64,000 nucleotides of DNA from Pegoplata infirma. Taxonomy: Eukaryota; Arthropoda; Insecta; Diptera; Anthomyiidae. Both the position numbers and the translations under genes were made by a program. Shown here in pieces: positions 49,401 to 61,235 of this stretch (the first letter of the stretch is position 1; every line of letters begins with the position of its first letter). The DNA lies in the NCBI GenBank assembly GCA_963921195.1, contig OY992536.1:93167007-93231006 (forward strand). Direction: 5' to 3'. The notes beneath the pieces were generated by a model. The model worked only from the letters and a program-made list of their open reading frames with translations, ran no database searches and was not told the DNA's origin.

Positions 49401-49678
49401 CGCGATTATGAAATTCCATTCGAACACACGCCGTAGACCTAACGATAATTTTATTCGCCGTTCACCATATGTTTTTATTGACGATCCATTTGCTGCGAAT
49501 AATTTTGTAGAATGAGGTTGTTTGCGTTTGTCAATATTACGTGGTGGAAGAGCAGAAATGTCCGCCCCGGTGTCGATTAAAAATTTGGAGTTTGTGTTAT
49601 TGTCGAAAATCATTAAACGGGATATGCTTTTGTGAGGCACGTCTGACCTATTCGGTGAAGGGTCAGACGGCGTATTTA
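46488..49678 (-). CDS. pol: Pol polyprotein (protease, RT, RNase H, integrase)
   Basis: The frame is open from the frameshift site (about 49685) to the stop at 46488-46490. Counted from position 49640 it has 1050 residues. Aspartic protease: LIDTGADIS (Asp23). Reverse transcriptase: [20 protein letters not shown] and YIDDIL (320-325). RNase H: Asp474, Glu515, Asp540. Integrase zinc finger: His664, His668, Cys698, Cys701. Catalytic triad: Asp730, Asp789, Glu825 (DD35E). A GPY/F module (YEGPF) lies near 945. All catalytic residues are intact, so the protein is predicted functional. It has no ATG start of its own and is reached by -1 frameshifting from gag. The many plus-strand open stretches within are shadows. 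Confidence 0.95.
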
Positions 49679-49685
49679 GTTTTTT
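49640..49685 (-). promoter_or_regulatory. -1 programmed frameshift signal (gag to pol)
   Basis: On the minus strand the canonical slippery heptamer A AAA AAC (49685-49679) is in the correct gag phase and is immediately followed by the gag stop TAA. After a 9-base spacer comes a perfect 9-bp stem, CGTCTGACC / GGTCAGACG (49669-49661 and 49648-49640), with a 12-base loop. Slipping back one base enters the open pol frame. Confidence 0.9.
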
Positions 49686-50515
49686 GAATCCGATTTGAAT
49701 TTACATGGATTTCGGCAGTTGCGGGATTTATCCCCAAATTTTCGGTGGAACCAACATATTTCCTGATCAGAATTGTTTTTAGGTGTATTCGATCGACTAT
49801 TTCCGCGAACAGGGCGTCTGGAGGATGAACGACCACGTTGGTTTCTAAAAAGTTGTTGAAAATTATCTTCTAAACGTGCCATACGCTGATTGATTTCCGC
49901 AATTGAGGCGGTTGGTTGTGCGGTGGCAACAGAACACACCTGCTGAAAATCGCCCACCTCGATGATTTTGTCGGCGAGTTTTGCCTGTTCGGTTAAACTT
50001 ACATTTGTTGTCTGAAGAATCGCTCTTACATTTGGGGGTAGACGTTTTAGCCATAAGGATTTTAAAAAATCCTCGCTTACCTTACCCTTACCTAAATTAC
50101 TCAACTCGCTAAGCAGCTGAGTCGGTCGCCGGTCACCTAAATCAATATCGGCGAGTAACTGTTGCGTTTTTTTCTGCTCGCTGTCACAAAAACGTTCGAT
50201 CATAGCATTCTTGAGATTCTCGTATTTACCCTCTTTGGGTGGATCAAGTATTGCGTCAGCAATTTGTGACAAAACATTTGAGTCGATTGCGGCCACGACG
50301 GTATTGAATTGCATTAGATCGGTGGTAATTCCGGCAATTCCGAATTGTGCTTCAACCTGTGCAAACCATATTTCAGGTCGTTCAGACCAAAACGGTGGAA
50401 CTTTGACGGACACACGATTTACCACCCTTTCAGTTGGTATTGGTGGTGCAACGCCTGCAGCGCCTACATTGTCTGCAGCACCTGACCCTCCGGCTTTAGC
50501 ATCTTCGTTAACCAT
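49676..50515 (-). CDS. gag: Gag protein
   Basis: 279 residues. The N-terminal ~30 are Gly/Ala-rich. The middle (about 40-190) is the helical capsid-like part typical of insect gypsy-type Gag ([29 protein letters not shown]). The C-terminus is basic and Arg/Ser-rich with a C-x2-H-x9-C-x3-C zinc finger (CWFH...CRNPC near residues 254-271). This CHCC form, instead of the usual CCHC, is known from the CsRn1 clade. It forms the particle that packages element RNA. The stop codon lies directly after the slippery heptamer. Confidence 0.93.
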   Translation of the reverse strand: MVNEDAKAGGSGAADNVGAAGVAPPIPTERVVNRVSVKVPPFWSERPEIWFAQVEAQFGIAGITTDLMQFNTVVAAIDSNVLSQIADAILDPPKEGKYENLKNAMIERFCDSEQKKTQQLLADIDLGDRRPTQLLSELSNLGKGKVSEDFLKSLWLKRLPPNVRAILQTTNVSLTEQAKLADKIIEVGDFQQVCSVATAQPTASIAEINQRMARLEDNFQQLFRNQRGRSSSRRPVRGNSRSNTPKNNSDQEICWFHRKFGDKSRNCRNPCKFKSDSKN

Positions 50516-50541
50516 TTTCGTTGAAAAATGTTCTTAGAACA

Positions 50542-50552
50542 CGGGGTCACCA
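50542..50552 (-). other. Primer-binding site, tRNA-Trp type
   Basis: TGGTGACCCCG lies one base inside the 5' LTR on the element's strand. It is the reverse complement of the last 11 bases of tRNA-Trp as used by CsRn1-type elements (from memory). Confidence 0.7.
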
Positions 50553-50553
50553 C

Positions 50554-50760
50554 TTTGGCTAATTATTATTAGTCAATATTAAAATTTATTATTAAAAAAC
50601 AAAACTTAAAAACTAATCTTTACAAAAGGCGTGTTAACAATTCATGGAAAAACAATCAACTGAAACTTAAATTTAAATAAACAGAGTTGTAATAAATGTG
50701 AGTGTTAAAAGTACTTTAAAGAAAAATATACACGGTTGTATATGAGGGATGGTGCCACAG
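50554..50760 (-). repeat. 5' LTR
   Basis: 207 bp, apparently identical to 46260-46466. It carries the element's promoter and, as usual for LTRs, the transcript start; no TATA box was assigned. Confidence 0.92.
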
Positions 50761-51804
50761 TCTTTAGCATCCAATGGGCTTAAGCATCCCATGGTCTTAA
50801 CAAAATACACTCCAACATGTATGTATGTAACTAGCAGTATCTAGCCAATCTTTAAAGGTAGATGGTTGCTTCGTTAAATGATATCCGTGTTATCATTAAC
50901 CTATTAGCACCAAATGCTATCGTTGGTAATACTTTAATACAATAAAAATTCTAGAAATATCTTAATTATTAATATTATTTTATATCCTTTTTTAGATTTT
51001 GACTATAAATATTGTAAAAAAGAGGCTTATACCATAACAAAAACGCTAAGTCTGAAGATAATCGGAATTAACACTAAAACAAGAAAACACAAAGAAAATC
51101 AACGTTCCTTTAATAAGCCCTTTGTTCGCATCTTTCGATATCAATTGAAAAACTTGATATATAAGATCTTTTATGTTCAATTTATTTTGTTGACTATCAA
51201 AATGTATTCTCATATCTATAAGTTAAATTATTTATTTTTATATGGTCACCAAAAATGAAAACGATAGTAACTAAAAAATGAAAATCATAAAATTAAAGGG
51301 TTATGAAAACACCAAAATTAATAAAAAAAATATTTTTAATTTTAAATTATACTTATGTACACCGTTTGCAATTCTGGTGAATATATACATAATAATCTAT
51401 TACATATAGTTTAAAATGAAAAAAAAAAAAAATATGAAAAAGAATGTAAAACAAATTGAAAACAACATCATATGTATATGATCCCATATATGATTCAATA
51501 TATTATCCAATATATGATTCAATATATGATCACATATATTGGATCATATATGACCGTGTCTTATATAAGCGCCAATTTTGGAATATATTCATATATGAGA
51601 CCATATTTGATACTACACTCATAGAAATCCTACAGTAAAAAATACAGTAAATGTGTTATAACTTTAAATTTACTACATTTTTACTAATTTACAGTATAAT
51701 TTTAGTTTTTAGTACGTTTTTTTTATAAGTGGACATTACTAAATACTGATTTTTTACCGGTTTTCTACTAATTTTTGTTATTAAAAATTGGGAAAAAAAT
51801 ATAT

Positions 51805-54030
51805 CGTCGGTGCGCCGACCAGAACACCTATGTGTTTTTTATGAATTGTTCAGGAGAGCAAAAAAACCGTTTTATTTTGCCAATTCGCAACATTTTTTTA
51901 AAGTAAATTTTTTTTATTTTTCCTAAACCCATTTAAAAATATTACGCGTTGAAAACCATACAAAATCTTTTTTTAATCTGAAGTGGTACAAGATTTTAAC
52001 AAAAAACTACACATAGGTGATTTTGTTTCGGACTTTTTACATGTTTATAAAAAATATATAATACACATAGGTGTTTTTGTTCTTAAATTTATTTTAAATA
52101 AATTTTTATTTGTTGTTCAAAAGTAAAAATTTTGCAAGTTATATATCCGCATGGACTTGTAGCGAAATATTGATGGTATTCACGTTAGAAATTTTATCCT
52201 TGCAATGTGCGAAATGCAACATTTACTACAAAAAACACACGTAAAATTATTTTGGTGTTTTTTTCATCCCATGTGTTTGCTGTAAAAAGTTTTTCATTTC
52301 GTACTTTGCAAGGCTGAAAACTTCTGATGTGAATTTTGTTATCACAAAGAGACGGAAAAACTTTACCAATAATAAGTAATAAGTCAAAAAAAGTATTAAA
52401 TATAATTCTGATGCAAAAAATGGCAAAATGTATCTTCAGTGAAATAAAATGGCGAATCTTTTCGTAGAACATATTAACCCTCTATCTGCCATTTTTAGGG
52501 GTCATTTTTGTCCTTTTTTTAAATATCCTCATAAAACACCACCTACACCACAAAAACGTACATTAACGGGTTAAAATCTTCTACAAAGATTTTCTGCATC
52601 AAATTTTACTAGGGGTTGTCAAAGTCCAAAAGTTCCTGCAAAGTGCAAAATGGTTAAAAAAGTAAAATTGTAAATTATCAAATACTGTTAAACTTTTTTT
52701 TTGCAAAAGTCGAGTCAAATAAGTCGAAAAAAAAATATAAATCTGCTTTTGAGCTAAATAAAGTTAAGAGATAATTCAGTGAAAATTGATGGCGGTTTTT
52801 TTCTTAGAACATGTTAACCCTTTATCCTCATTTTGGTGCTTTTTTTTTAAATATCATCATAGTCCACTACTAAGGCATACGTATAAAGGGTTAAACAATT
52901 TTACAAACATTTTCTGCATCAAATTTTACTAGGGGTTGTCAAAGGCCAAAAGTTCGTGCGATGTAAGCAAAAGGTTTAAAAAAGGAAAATTTTAAATTAT
53001 CATAATTTGTTAAATTGTGTCTTACCAAGATACTTTACAATTTTACTTTTTTAAGCACTTTTCGCACGAACTTTTGGCCTTTGAGAACCCCTAATAAAAT
53101 TTGCTGCAAAACTTTTTTGTAGAACATTTTAACCCTTTTAACGCACGTTTAAGTGAAGTTCTATGAGGGTATTTGGCAAAAGGACCAAGATTACTCCCAA
53201 AAATGGAAGATAATGTGTTCCAAGAAAAGAACCGCCATCAAATTTCACTGAAGACATCATCATTTAGCCCAGACAAAGATTTATATTTTTTTTTTACTTA
53301 TTTTACACGACTTTGGTGAAAAACAATTTAACAGTTTGTGATAATTTACAATTAAATTTATTTAAGCATTTTGCACTTTTCGCACAAAATTTTGACCTGT
53401 GACAACCCCTAGTAAAATTTGATGTAAAACTAATTTTTTGTGTAGAACATTTTAATCCTTTAACCGCTCGTTTTAATGGCGTTCAACTAGGATATTTAAA
53501 AAAAGTACCAAAACGACACGTAAAAATGGGACACACAGGGTTAATGTATGTAAATGTATGTTCTTAGAAACAAACCGCTTTTAAATTTCACTAAGGACAT
53601 CTTTTGATATTATTTACCTCAGAATTATACTTTATACTTTTTTTAGCTTGTTCAAAACGCATTTAAAAAAAATTTGGAAATTATTTTTTTTTTTAAATCG
53701 TGTTGCACAGTGTTATGCAATAAAGTTTCGGAATATTACAAAAAAATGTTCAGAAAACTTTTAAAATATCAATTTATAAAAAAACCAAAGGCAGACGCAA
53801 TGTTTTTACGTTTAAATCAAAAACAGTTATGTGTACTAATAACACATAAGTGTTTTTGCCGGAGAATTTATATTATAGGTAACACATAGGAGTTTAAGCT
53901 AACTTTGAAACCATTTGAGATAACGGGAAACGCTCTGGGGGATAAATGCATTACCTGATAGGCTTCCTAATGGGCCAATAAAAAAAAAATAAAAAAATTA
54001 CACATAGGTGTTCTGGTCGGCGCACCGACG
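51805..54030. mobile_element. 2.2-kb element with hairpin-capable CGTCGGTGCGCCGAC ends
   Basis: About 34 bp of perfect inverted ends starting CGTCGGTGCGCCGACCAGAA, with ATATAT on both sides (51799-51804, 54031-54036). The terminal motif itself can fold (GTCGG / CCGAC). The subterminal motif ACACATAGGTG is repeated near 51830, 52010, 52063, 53842, 53882 and 54000. The interior has ~320-bp repeat units near 52470, 52795, 53120 (partly inverted) and 53440. Their AACATTTTAACCCTTT...GGGTTAA borders look piggyBac-like. Only weak open stretches (71-92 codons). Confidence 0.8.
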
Positions 54031-54661
54031 ATATATACAATTTTGTTTAAAAATCTAAGAAAATACCATTTTGGCACAAAATTTATCAAAAAATGAAAAC
54101 ATTTTAAAAAATTTGGATTATAAAAAGCTTAGGTTGATACCATAATTTTATTTTTTTTCAACCATACAAGAATTTTTATCAATTTCTTTAAAATTGCATT
54201 ATTTTTTTTTTTAAATTAAAACGAGACCTTAAAATGTTTTCTTTAATATAATATTGTTATTCTACAGTGTAGAATCTACATCATCATAGAAAGACCATTT
54301 GTATAACAATAAAATATTACGATCATAAAATATCCTTGTGTTGTAAAATACTGTATTTTAAATACATGTGTTTGAGAATTTGGATTTTCCGTTTTTTAAA
54401 TCAAAAAAAAGGAGAAAAAGAGAGAGAAGAAGAGTATTTATGTTGAGAACACATTTTTAAAGACTGTTGTCAACAAAGAGTTTTTTTGCTAAAAGTAGCG
54501 ATTTTAGTTACGTATGTAGCAAGCAATACAGCGGTTTTTATCTACAGGAAACCATTTTTAATTTTCGCATTACAAAATGCATTCGTAGAACATTTCTCGA
54601 CCGATAAAAATAAAAAAAAGTATTTAAACGCGATCTGAATAATATACATACGTTTGAAACT

Positions 54662-55156
54662 AGAGATTAAATGTATTAAAACCATAAAGACTTAAAGAGT
54701 AAACTGTATTTACAGTTTTTCATTTCGTAATCCTGTTTCCTTTAAAAGCTAATTCCAAGTTTTAGAGGATTAAATTTTAGTTAAATATTTTTTAAATATT
54801 TGTACTTGTTCTATGATATCAAAGATCTCCCATGTTATTATTTTTATCATAAAATAAGGTATGAGTAATGCCCTTTCAAAGCTTTATCCTTCAATATTAT
54901 TTAAAATGTTTAACAAAATATTTTAATAAAGTTTTGAAAGGACATCGTTTTTCCTGATCTGGCAAATATAAAAAAATCTAAAAATAACGAAGATTCTCCT
55001 TATTCATATGCCATCAATAGTCCTATTATAAGACAAGTATAAATATTTAAAAAATATTTTACAAAATGTAATCCTTTAAAACTTTGAAGTCTTTTTGAAA
55101 GAAAATAGGATCCCGAAATAAAAAACTGTAAATGCAGTTTTACTCCATTTGATCTC
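54662..55156. mobile_element. Inverted-repeat element with ACTGTA..TACAGT arms
   Basis: Left GAGATTAAATG...AAACTGTATTTACAGTTTTTCATTTCG and right CGAAATAAAAAACTGTAAATGCAGTTTTACTCCATTTGATCTC are inverted with gaps. The right end directly abuts the next element. Confidence 0.5.
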
Positions 55157-55158
55157 TA

Positions 55159-56146
55159 CACTCAGAAAAAAAACTAACTAAAAAATGGGAAAATTAACTA
55201 AATCCAAGGAAAATTGATAATGATTTAGCTCCATTGCCATGTATTCCGACTTTTTAGTCCATATTTTTCTTTAAAATTAGGACCAATTTTAACTAGAAAG
55301 TGGGAAAAAATTTCCCGTTTTTTAGTTAAAAACATTTTTGATGAGGACATTTTTTCTAAAAATTAGTTAATTTCATATTTTTATTGGTTTATTTATAGAA
55401 TTGCATGCGAATACACACAGAATTCTCATTATGTACATTTTTTATTTAAAATATAAAAAAACGTTTGTTTCTTATGGTCAAGTAATAAATTTCATTAGTT
55501 TTTAAAGTTAAATTACAACAAAGACTTTGTCTTTAACGTTTGTTCCCAGACTATGGGAAAACACGCTAAAGCCAAGGCCTTTGTTGTGATTAAAATATTA
55601 TTTTTTCCCTAACACATACATGTGTAGAAAAAAAATGTAAACATTAAATTTATTACTTGTTATACAAGACCAAACTCTCTTTTTCATATACTACAAATAA
55701 TAAACAAAATGTGAACTACAAGCAAGCATGAAAATAAAAATAAATCAACTAAACAATTTCGTGTTATGAAAAATTTACTAAACTTGTGGAAAAAACTTCC
55801 TCAAATTAAAGAAGATAAATATGATAAACTAATTGGTAGGAAATTACGTCCTAAAATTGAATTTTTTGAACTAAATTTTGTTTTAAGAAATATGTCTTAA
55901 AAATAAAGATTTTTTTCATTTATTTAGGGAAAATTTCTTTGGCGGAAAGAATTTTTTCAATGTATTAGGGAATTCCATTTAAGGAAAATTATGGCCTATT
56001 TAACAGTCCATGAACTAAAATTTTTTCCTAAAAGTTGGGAAAATTTCGAAAATTTTAGTTAAATTTAACTAAATTGTGGGAAAATTTATAAACTATTTTG
56101 AAGAAAATTTTTCCAACGTTTAAGTTAATGGTTTTTTTTTTGAGTG
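55159..56146. mobile_element. 988-bp CACTCA-ended element
   Basis: Ends CACTCAGAAAAAAAAACTAACT and its inverse TTAATGG(T)nTGAGTG, each abutted by TA (55157-55158 and 56147-56148). The interior is full of AAACTAAATTTTG / GGGAAAATTT motifs. No coding frame. Confidence 0.65.
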
Positions 56147-56457
56147 TACATTCAGACGTACAGTGGGCGACAATACATTGGAAACTTTTTTATAGTAGAT
56201 GCAATTTGTTAAAAACAAAGTTAACAATACTAAACGTTATTATTATCAAATGAGTATTACTTTAAAAAATGTTGTGTAGGTAATTTATTAAGCTTTAATT
56301 TAAGCTTAATGGCGTCTAAATTGAGTAAATAATAAAGGTGCTACGAGGGTCGATCTGGAAAATTAAATTATTTATAGACATTTTTTAAAGCATTTTTCAA
56401 AAATATTTCCAAGTCGATTTTTTGCAAGTTAAAAAATTGGGTATTATATTTAATTAA

Positions 56458-57034
56458 TAGGGATGAGATTTCCATGCAAATGCATGTTTTTTGTCGATAG
56501 TCTAATAACGATTTTGGCCAATTATCTTTCCAAATCAAGAAATTTGCGTTAAAATGGCATCGATTTGTTTTTGCATATTTTTGCATATTTTGGTTAAAAT
56601 GCATATTTTTGCATTTTTTGGTTTTAAGTGCATATATTGTGCATATTTCCAACTTTTAAGTGCATATTTTTGCATATTTTGATATAAATTAGCTAAAACA
56701 CAAATTGAAATTTATTTGTTTCAAAAACTATTTTAAATTTTAAAAATTTATTTTGAAAATAAGAAAAATATTTTTTTTTTCTTTTTAATTTTTTTTATAG
56801 ATTGTCATATTTTTTAAAAAACCCTGCTTAAATAAAGTTTTAAATGTTACTATTTAAGCCCGGTTTTGTTTTTTGCTTTTTTAAGAAGTTTTTCGAATGA
56901 AAACAAGATTTTTATTGCACGCATTTTATTTTTTAGTGCATATTTGTAGGTTTTTTAGTGCATATTTTGAATTTTTTAGTGCATATTTTAAGCGTATATT
57001 TTTGATTTTTTAGTGCATGAAAATCTCATCCCTA
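56458..57034. mobile_element. 577-bp hAT-type MITE with GCATATTTTT repeats
   Basis: Inverted ends TAGGGATGAGATTT(C/T)CATGCA are flanked by an 8-bp direct repeat TTAATTAA (56450-56457 and 57035-57042). The interior arms are runs of TTTTTGCATATTTTTGCAT and its inverse. The 94-codon minus-strand open stretch at 56368-56652 is repeat translation. Confidence 0.8.
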
Positions 57035-57850
57035 TTAATTAACATAAAACGTAATTATTTTTTAGATAGGTATACAATAATATACAAATGACGACAAAAG
57101 GTGTTTTAATTATATTTAGTAAAAGTAACGTTGAAAAGTTAATTTTATGTCACATATAAAGAATGACCAACGACAAAATTCATCATAAAAACCGAAATTT
57201 CAAAACAAGAAAGATCTAAAAATATTTTTATATTTTAAAGACATCTGATCCGACATATACACCTGTTTTTTAAACTGTTTGAAGTTTTGAAAACTTTTCG
57301 ATTTTTCTGAAAGAATTAAAATTTGCACATGTATAAGCAATATCGGTATTTAGAGTTATACACTCCAGTTAATGTACTGCAGTTAAGGTACTGCAAAAAG
57401 TGCATGTTTTTAAAATTACCTGCGTTAAAAAATATTATGTATAACATTTGAAATACTGTTATTTGACAATTAAAAAAATGTGAATGTGTTTGCTATATGA
57501 ACCAGCAGGAAAAATGATAAGTACGTGGTAGGTCACGTGACATATTACCCGGACCCAAATAACATATTACAAATTCGAACCTTTCATATAACAATAAGTA
57601 TCACTTTTGTTTAGGAATGTTTCAGCCCCGCATACATCACTAGGGACATGTCCCTTAGGAACACATCCCGTGCCGGTATTGATCTCTATCATAAAAAATT
57701 CGAGTTTTTTTGGTAATTGACTCAATTTCATGAATCACCGTTTCCTTGTTAAACAATTTAAAGCCAAAGCCTTTATTGTGATTACTGTAAAAAAAAATCG
57801 TTATTTTTTGCGGAAAAACAACAAATTGGTAACATTGTTATTCTCAAGGC

Positions 57851-58338
57851 CACTGTTGCCAACTATTTTTAACCAAAAACCTCTAAATTTTACAAAAAAA
57901 GCGCTAGAAACCGCCAAAAATTAATTTAGCGGGGAAAATTTAAAATTTTCCCGCTAAATTACAAAAAAAAGCGCTGAAAACCGAAAAACTTGGCATTTTT
58001 GATTGACAAAAAAGAAAAATTTAAAAAAAAACCTCCAAATTATTTTTTCTACGAAAATTTACTTTTCATTAAAAATGCGCAAGAAACGGTCGAAAAAATT
58101 TTAGCGGGAAAATACAAAATTCTCCCGCTAAATTTCAAAAAAAGCGCTAAAATTAGACAAACTTGGCGTTTTCGATTGAAAAATTGGAAAAAACCTCTAA
58201 ATTTGTCCCACTAAATCCAAATAAAAAGCGCTAGATTTTCCCGCTAAAGCACCGTTCCCGCTAAACCCAATTTTTCCCCGCTAAATCCAAACAAAAAGCG
58301 CTAGATTTAGCGGGAAAACCTCCAACTTGGCAACAGTG
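57851..58338. mobile_element. 488-bp hAT-type element with AAAGCGCTAGA repeats
   Basis: Ends CACTGTTGCCAA / TTGGCAACAGTG (12 bp) have a perfect 8-bp target duplication CTCAAGGC (57843-57850 and 58339-58346). The interior is made of alternating AAAAAGCGCTAGA and TTTTCCCGCTAAA units in both orientations. Open stretches of 64-74 codons are repeat translation. Confidence 0.9.
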
Positions 58339-59191
58339 CTCAAGGCTCTCTTTATTTAGTTACAAAAAAAATCTTCAATCATGTAAACGTGAAGCGGAAT
58401 TGTTTTTTTTCCTAATACAAAAAAAGAAGAAAAATAATCGTGAAAATACCAATACTTTTATTATAAATAAACAAATTCGAATACAGCACTGATGTAACAT
58501 CAGGTAATACACAAAGTTCTTTAAATACTGCTATATTTGTAACACGAAAAATATATATTTTTTCATTTATAACATTAGGTAAAAAATCTGGAAATATATT
58601 TTAAATTTACAACAACAGCGCAACACAATCATAAAACCTTTTAAATGGCGTCATCATGTGTGCAATTTTTCTTTATCAATCGTAAGTTTTTTGCATTTTC
58701 TTACCCACGTATACACATTTTATATGTACATTTTTTTCAATTTGTTTTTCAGATGCAAGCGGTGTCTAAATAATTGAAGAACTCAACAATAAAAAAACAC
58801 ACATCTCAAAATTATTAATTTTAAACTGATTGTGTTCTTTAAGTGAATTTTGTGTTCAATTTAATATATTTATTCATTTATTTATAAAATAAAATTTTTA
58901 TTTATTTTAAATTTCATTTGGAAATTTATTTCACCACAATGCTAACAATTTTACTGTAAAACTGAAAATTTTCTAATTTTTTCAGTTATTCTAACTTTAC
59001 CATTTTTTTATAACCGCGTTAGTAAAATTTGACTAACGCGTTGTAGGGCCCTTTAATACTAACGTGTCAGCATTAATAACAGACTTTTTAGTAAGGAATA
59101 CTGTAGGATTTCTATGAGTGTATATATGATACTGTATATGGTCTCATATATGATATCATATATGATTATATACAACATTTTTAGCCGGGTA

Positions 59192-59760
59192 AGCAAAAGG
59201 TCTCAATATTGGAGATTTTTTCTACAGGAAAAACGTCTCAGAATCTGGGACTTTTTCTTTAGGAAAGGGTCTCAGAATCTTAGAATTTTTATATATGAAA
59301 AGACTTTTTCACTTACAATTAGTGAGACTTTTCTATAGACTTTTTCTATCGGAAAAAGGTCTGAGAATCTGAGACTTTTTCTTTAGGAATAAGGTCTCAG
59401 AATTTGAGACTTTTCCTATAGGAAAAAGGTCTAAGAATCTTAGACTTTTTATGCAAAAAAAAGGTCTGTGAATCTTAGACTTTTTCTATAGGAAAAAGGT
59501 CTGAAAATCTGAGACTTTTTCTATAGGAAAATGGTCTGAGATTCTGAGACTTTTTCTTTAGGAAAAATGCATTTTTTTTTTTTGACATTTTCCCCATAAA
59601 AAATCATTTCTTCACGAAAATTGTCTCAACATCTGATATTTTCTATGTACATAGGAAAAATTTCTTCTATTGAAAAATTCTCAGATTTAGACTTTTTTAT
59701 ACGTCAAATGTGTTAAAATCGGAGACCTTTTCTATGTATACAAAAATATACAATTTTCTT
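59192..59760. repeat. 35-bp satellite, diverged array, right part
   Basis: About 14 monomers of ACTTTTTCTATAGGAAAAAG plus GTCTGAGAATCTGAG with decay toward the right. It continues the array interrupted at 44652. Confidence 0.75.
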
Positions 59761-60213
59761 TTAAAACAAATTAAAAAAAAATGATCTAAGCGAAATCTAT
59801 GATCATAAAAAATCAACCTCCTTCTGCAAAAACGAATAAATTTGTAGATTTTGCAAAAAAACGTTTTTTAATTAATTTTCTTTAAATTTAGTTCACTTTC
59901 CATTTTTTAGTTAATATTTTTTAGTGTAATATCGAAACATCCCAGCAAAACTTAGAATTACCAAATGAGACTCAAAGTAATGCATCCACATTATGACAAA
60001 GATTACCAGTAAGGTATAAAATAATTGATAACATTTATAGCAAAGCATACGAGTAAGGTATGATATATAAGGTGTTACGAGTAGTGAAAAAGTATTTTTG
60101 TATTACATTTGCTGACGTGATTGTAAATGAGTGTAAGTAGATAAAATATGCTCGTGAGTGATTGTGTGTCATTAGAAAATTCCTGTCGGGAGCCCATCTC
60201 TAGTTTAAACTTA
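59761..60213. other. Intron 3 spacer, no feature seen
   Basis: A/T-rich unique-looking sequence between the satellite and CCCGGC copy 2. Confidence 0.5.
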
Positions 60214-60749
60214 CCCGGCTAAAAATAAATGTGTATGTTCGTATATGCTTATATATAGATCTTTATATGATCATATATGAAATATATGGAAACATATATG
60301 TGACCATATATGCAAGAAACGATCCCATATATGTGGCCGTATATAAAATATGTGCCATATATGATATCATATATGGAAACATATATGTTATCATAAAATG
60401 TTAAATTTTAGTGCATGTGTATGAAAATATCAACCGGAATTACAAAATAAAAGTTTTGTACGATTGAAATTATATTTTATTACCATATTTATATCTTAAT
60501 ACCGATTCGTATCAATAATTTAAAAAATATAAAGTTACTTTTACATAAAGAAAATGGAAAAGGTAAGTTTTTATTAGAATTTTAAATGAATTTAGAATTA
60601 TAAAATCATATGTATTATTTTTTTTCCAGTTCATCGTCATAACAAGTATAAGCGTGGACATTTTATTCCAAAACAAGATCATATTCAAAATGAGTAAATG
60701 AACATATGTCGCAAATACAATAATATAGAGTGCTTTGATGTTGAAGAAA

Positions 60750-61235
60750 ATTAAACTACGCAGCTTCGTTAATCTCGTGCAACTTCGTGGAGAGGTCATA
60801 TGCACCACCATTATGTTTTCACTGCGATTGCAATACTGCAAACTATTTTGAAATCCCTTAATGTCGCCATAACAAATTGGAAATGATAGATCGTATAAGC
60901 AGTTTTGAGGCCGCGTAACGTTAAGCTCACTCAACTTGGAGAAGAGGACATATGCACCAATAGAAATGTTATCACTACGATTCCAACACTATAAATTATT
61001 TTGAAATCCCTTACTGTAGCAAATTGGAAATGGAAAGAACGTATGTATAAGAAGTTTGAAGGCCGAGTTACTAGAAAATTCAACCATGCGGAGGTACGTT
61101 AAGCTCGCTTAACTTGGAGCAGAGGGCATATGCACGACCGTAACGTTATCACTACGGTTCCAACACTACAAACTATTTTGAAATCGCTTACTATCGCCAT
61201 AGCAAATCGAAATGAAAAGAACGATCAGTTTTAAG
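60750..61235. repeat. Three-unit internal tandem repeat, copy 2
   Basis: Same three units as 45385-45850, diverged by a few substitutions (for example GAGGTCATATGCACC for GAGGGCATATGCACC). Confidence 0.65.

Larger units (their letters stand above)
46260..50760 (-). mobile_element. Intact Ty3/gypsy LTR retrotransposon (CsRn1-like)
   Basis: This is a 4.5-kb element in minus orientation: 207-bp LTRs, primer-binding site, gag, pol, polypurine tract. The site in CCCGGC copy 2 (61671-61700) reads straight through, giving the target CCATAG-TCTT-TAGC. The duplication is TCT or TCTT, depending on how the LTR edge T is assigned. Both LTRs look identical and both frames are open, so insertion is recent. 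The CHCC gag finger and tRNA-Trp-type primer site are traits of the CsRn1 clade. No env-like frame. Confidence 0.95.
51616..59120. mobile_element. 7.5-kb TA-flanked element with CACTCATAG ends
   Basis: The inverted ends start CACTCATAGAAATCCTACAG and match for 22 bp. TA flanks both ends (51614-51615, 59121-59122). CCCGGC copy 2 at 62537-62555 reads GATACTATATATGATACTG, which is exactly the two flanks with one TA removed. No intact transposase was found. The 7.5 kb is inflated by nested elements (51805, 55159, 56458, 57851 and probably 54662). The unexplained remainder is A/T-rich with actgtaaa/tttacagt motifs near both ends. Confidence 0.85.
44655..59189. mobile_element. CCCGGC element, copy 1 (interrupted by nested insertions)
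   Basis: Ends CCCGGCTAAAAATAAATG / CAACATTTTTAGCCGGG are each abutted by TA (44653-44654 and 59190-59191). The element's own sequence is 44655-46259, 50761-51615 and 59123-59189, minus a 145-bp MITE at 44923. Compared with copy 2 it is very similar. Arrays of the palindromic octamer CATATATG occur next to both ends. The centre holds three tandem ~150-180-bp units (GCATATGCACCACC...). No intact transposase is visible. TA flanks fit a Tc1/mariner-like or other TA-targeting superfamily. Confidence 0.85.

Noticed and set aside
46668..49515. Plus-strand open stretches within the pol region
   Set aside because: Shadows of the minus-strand pol gene.
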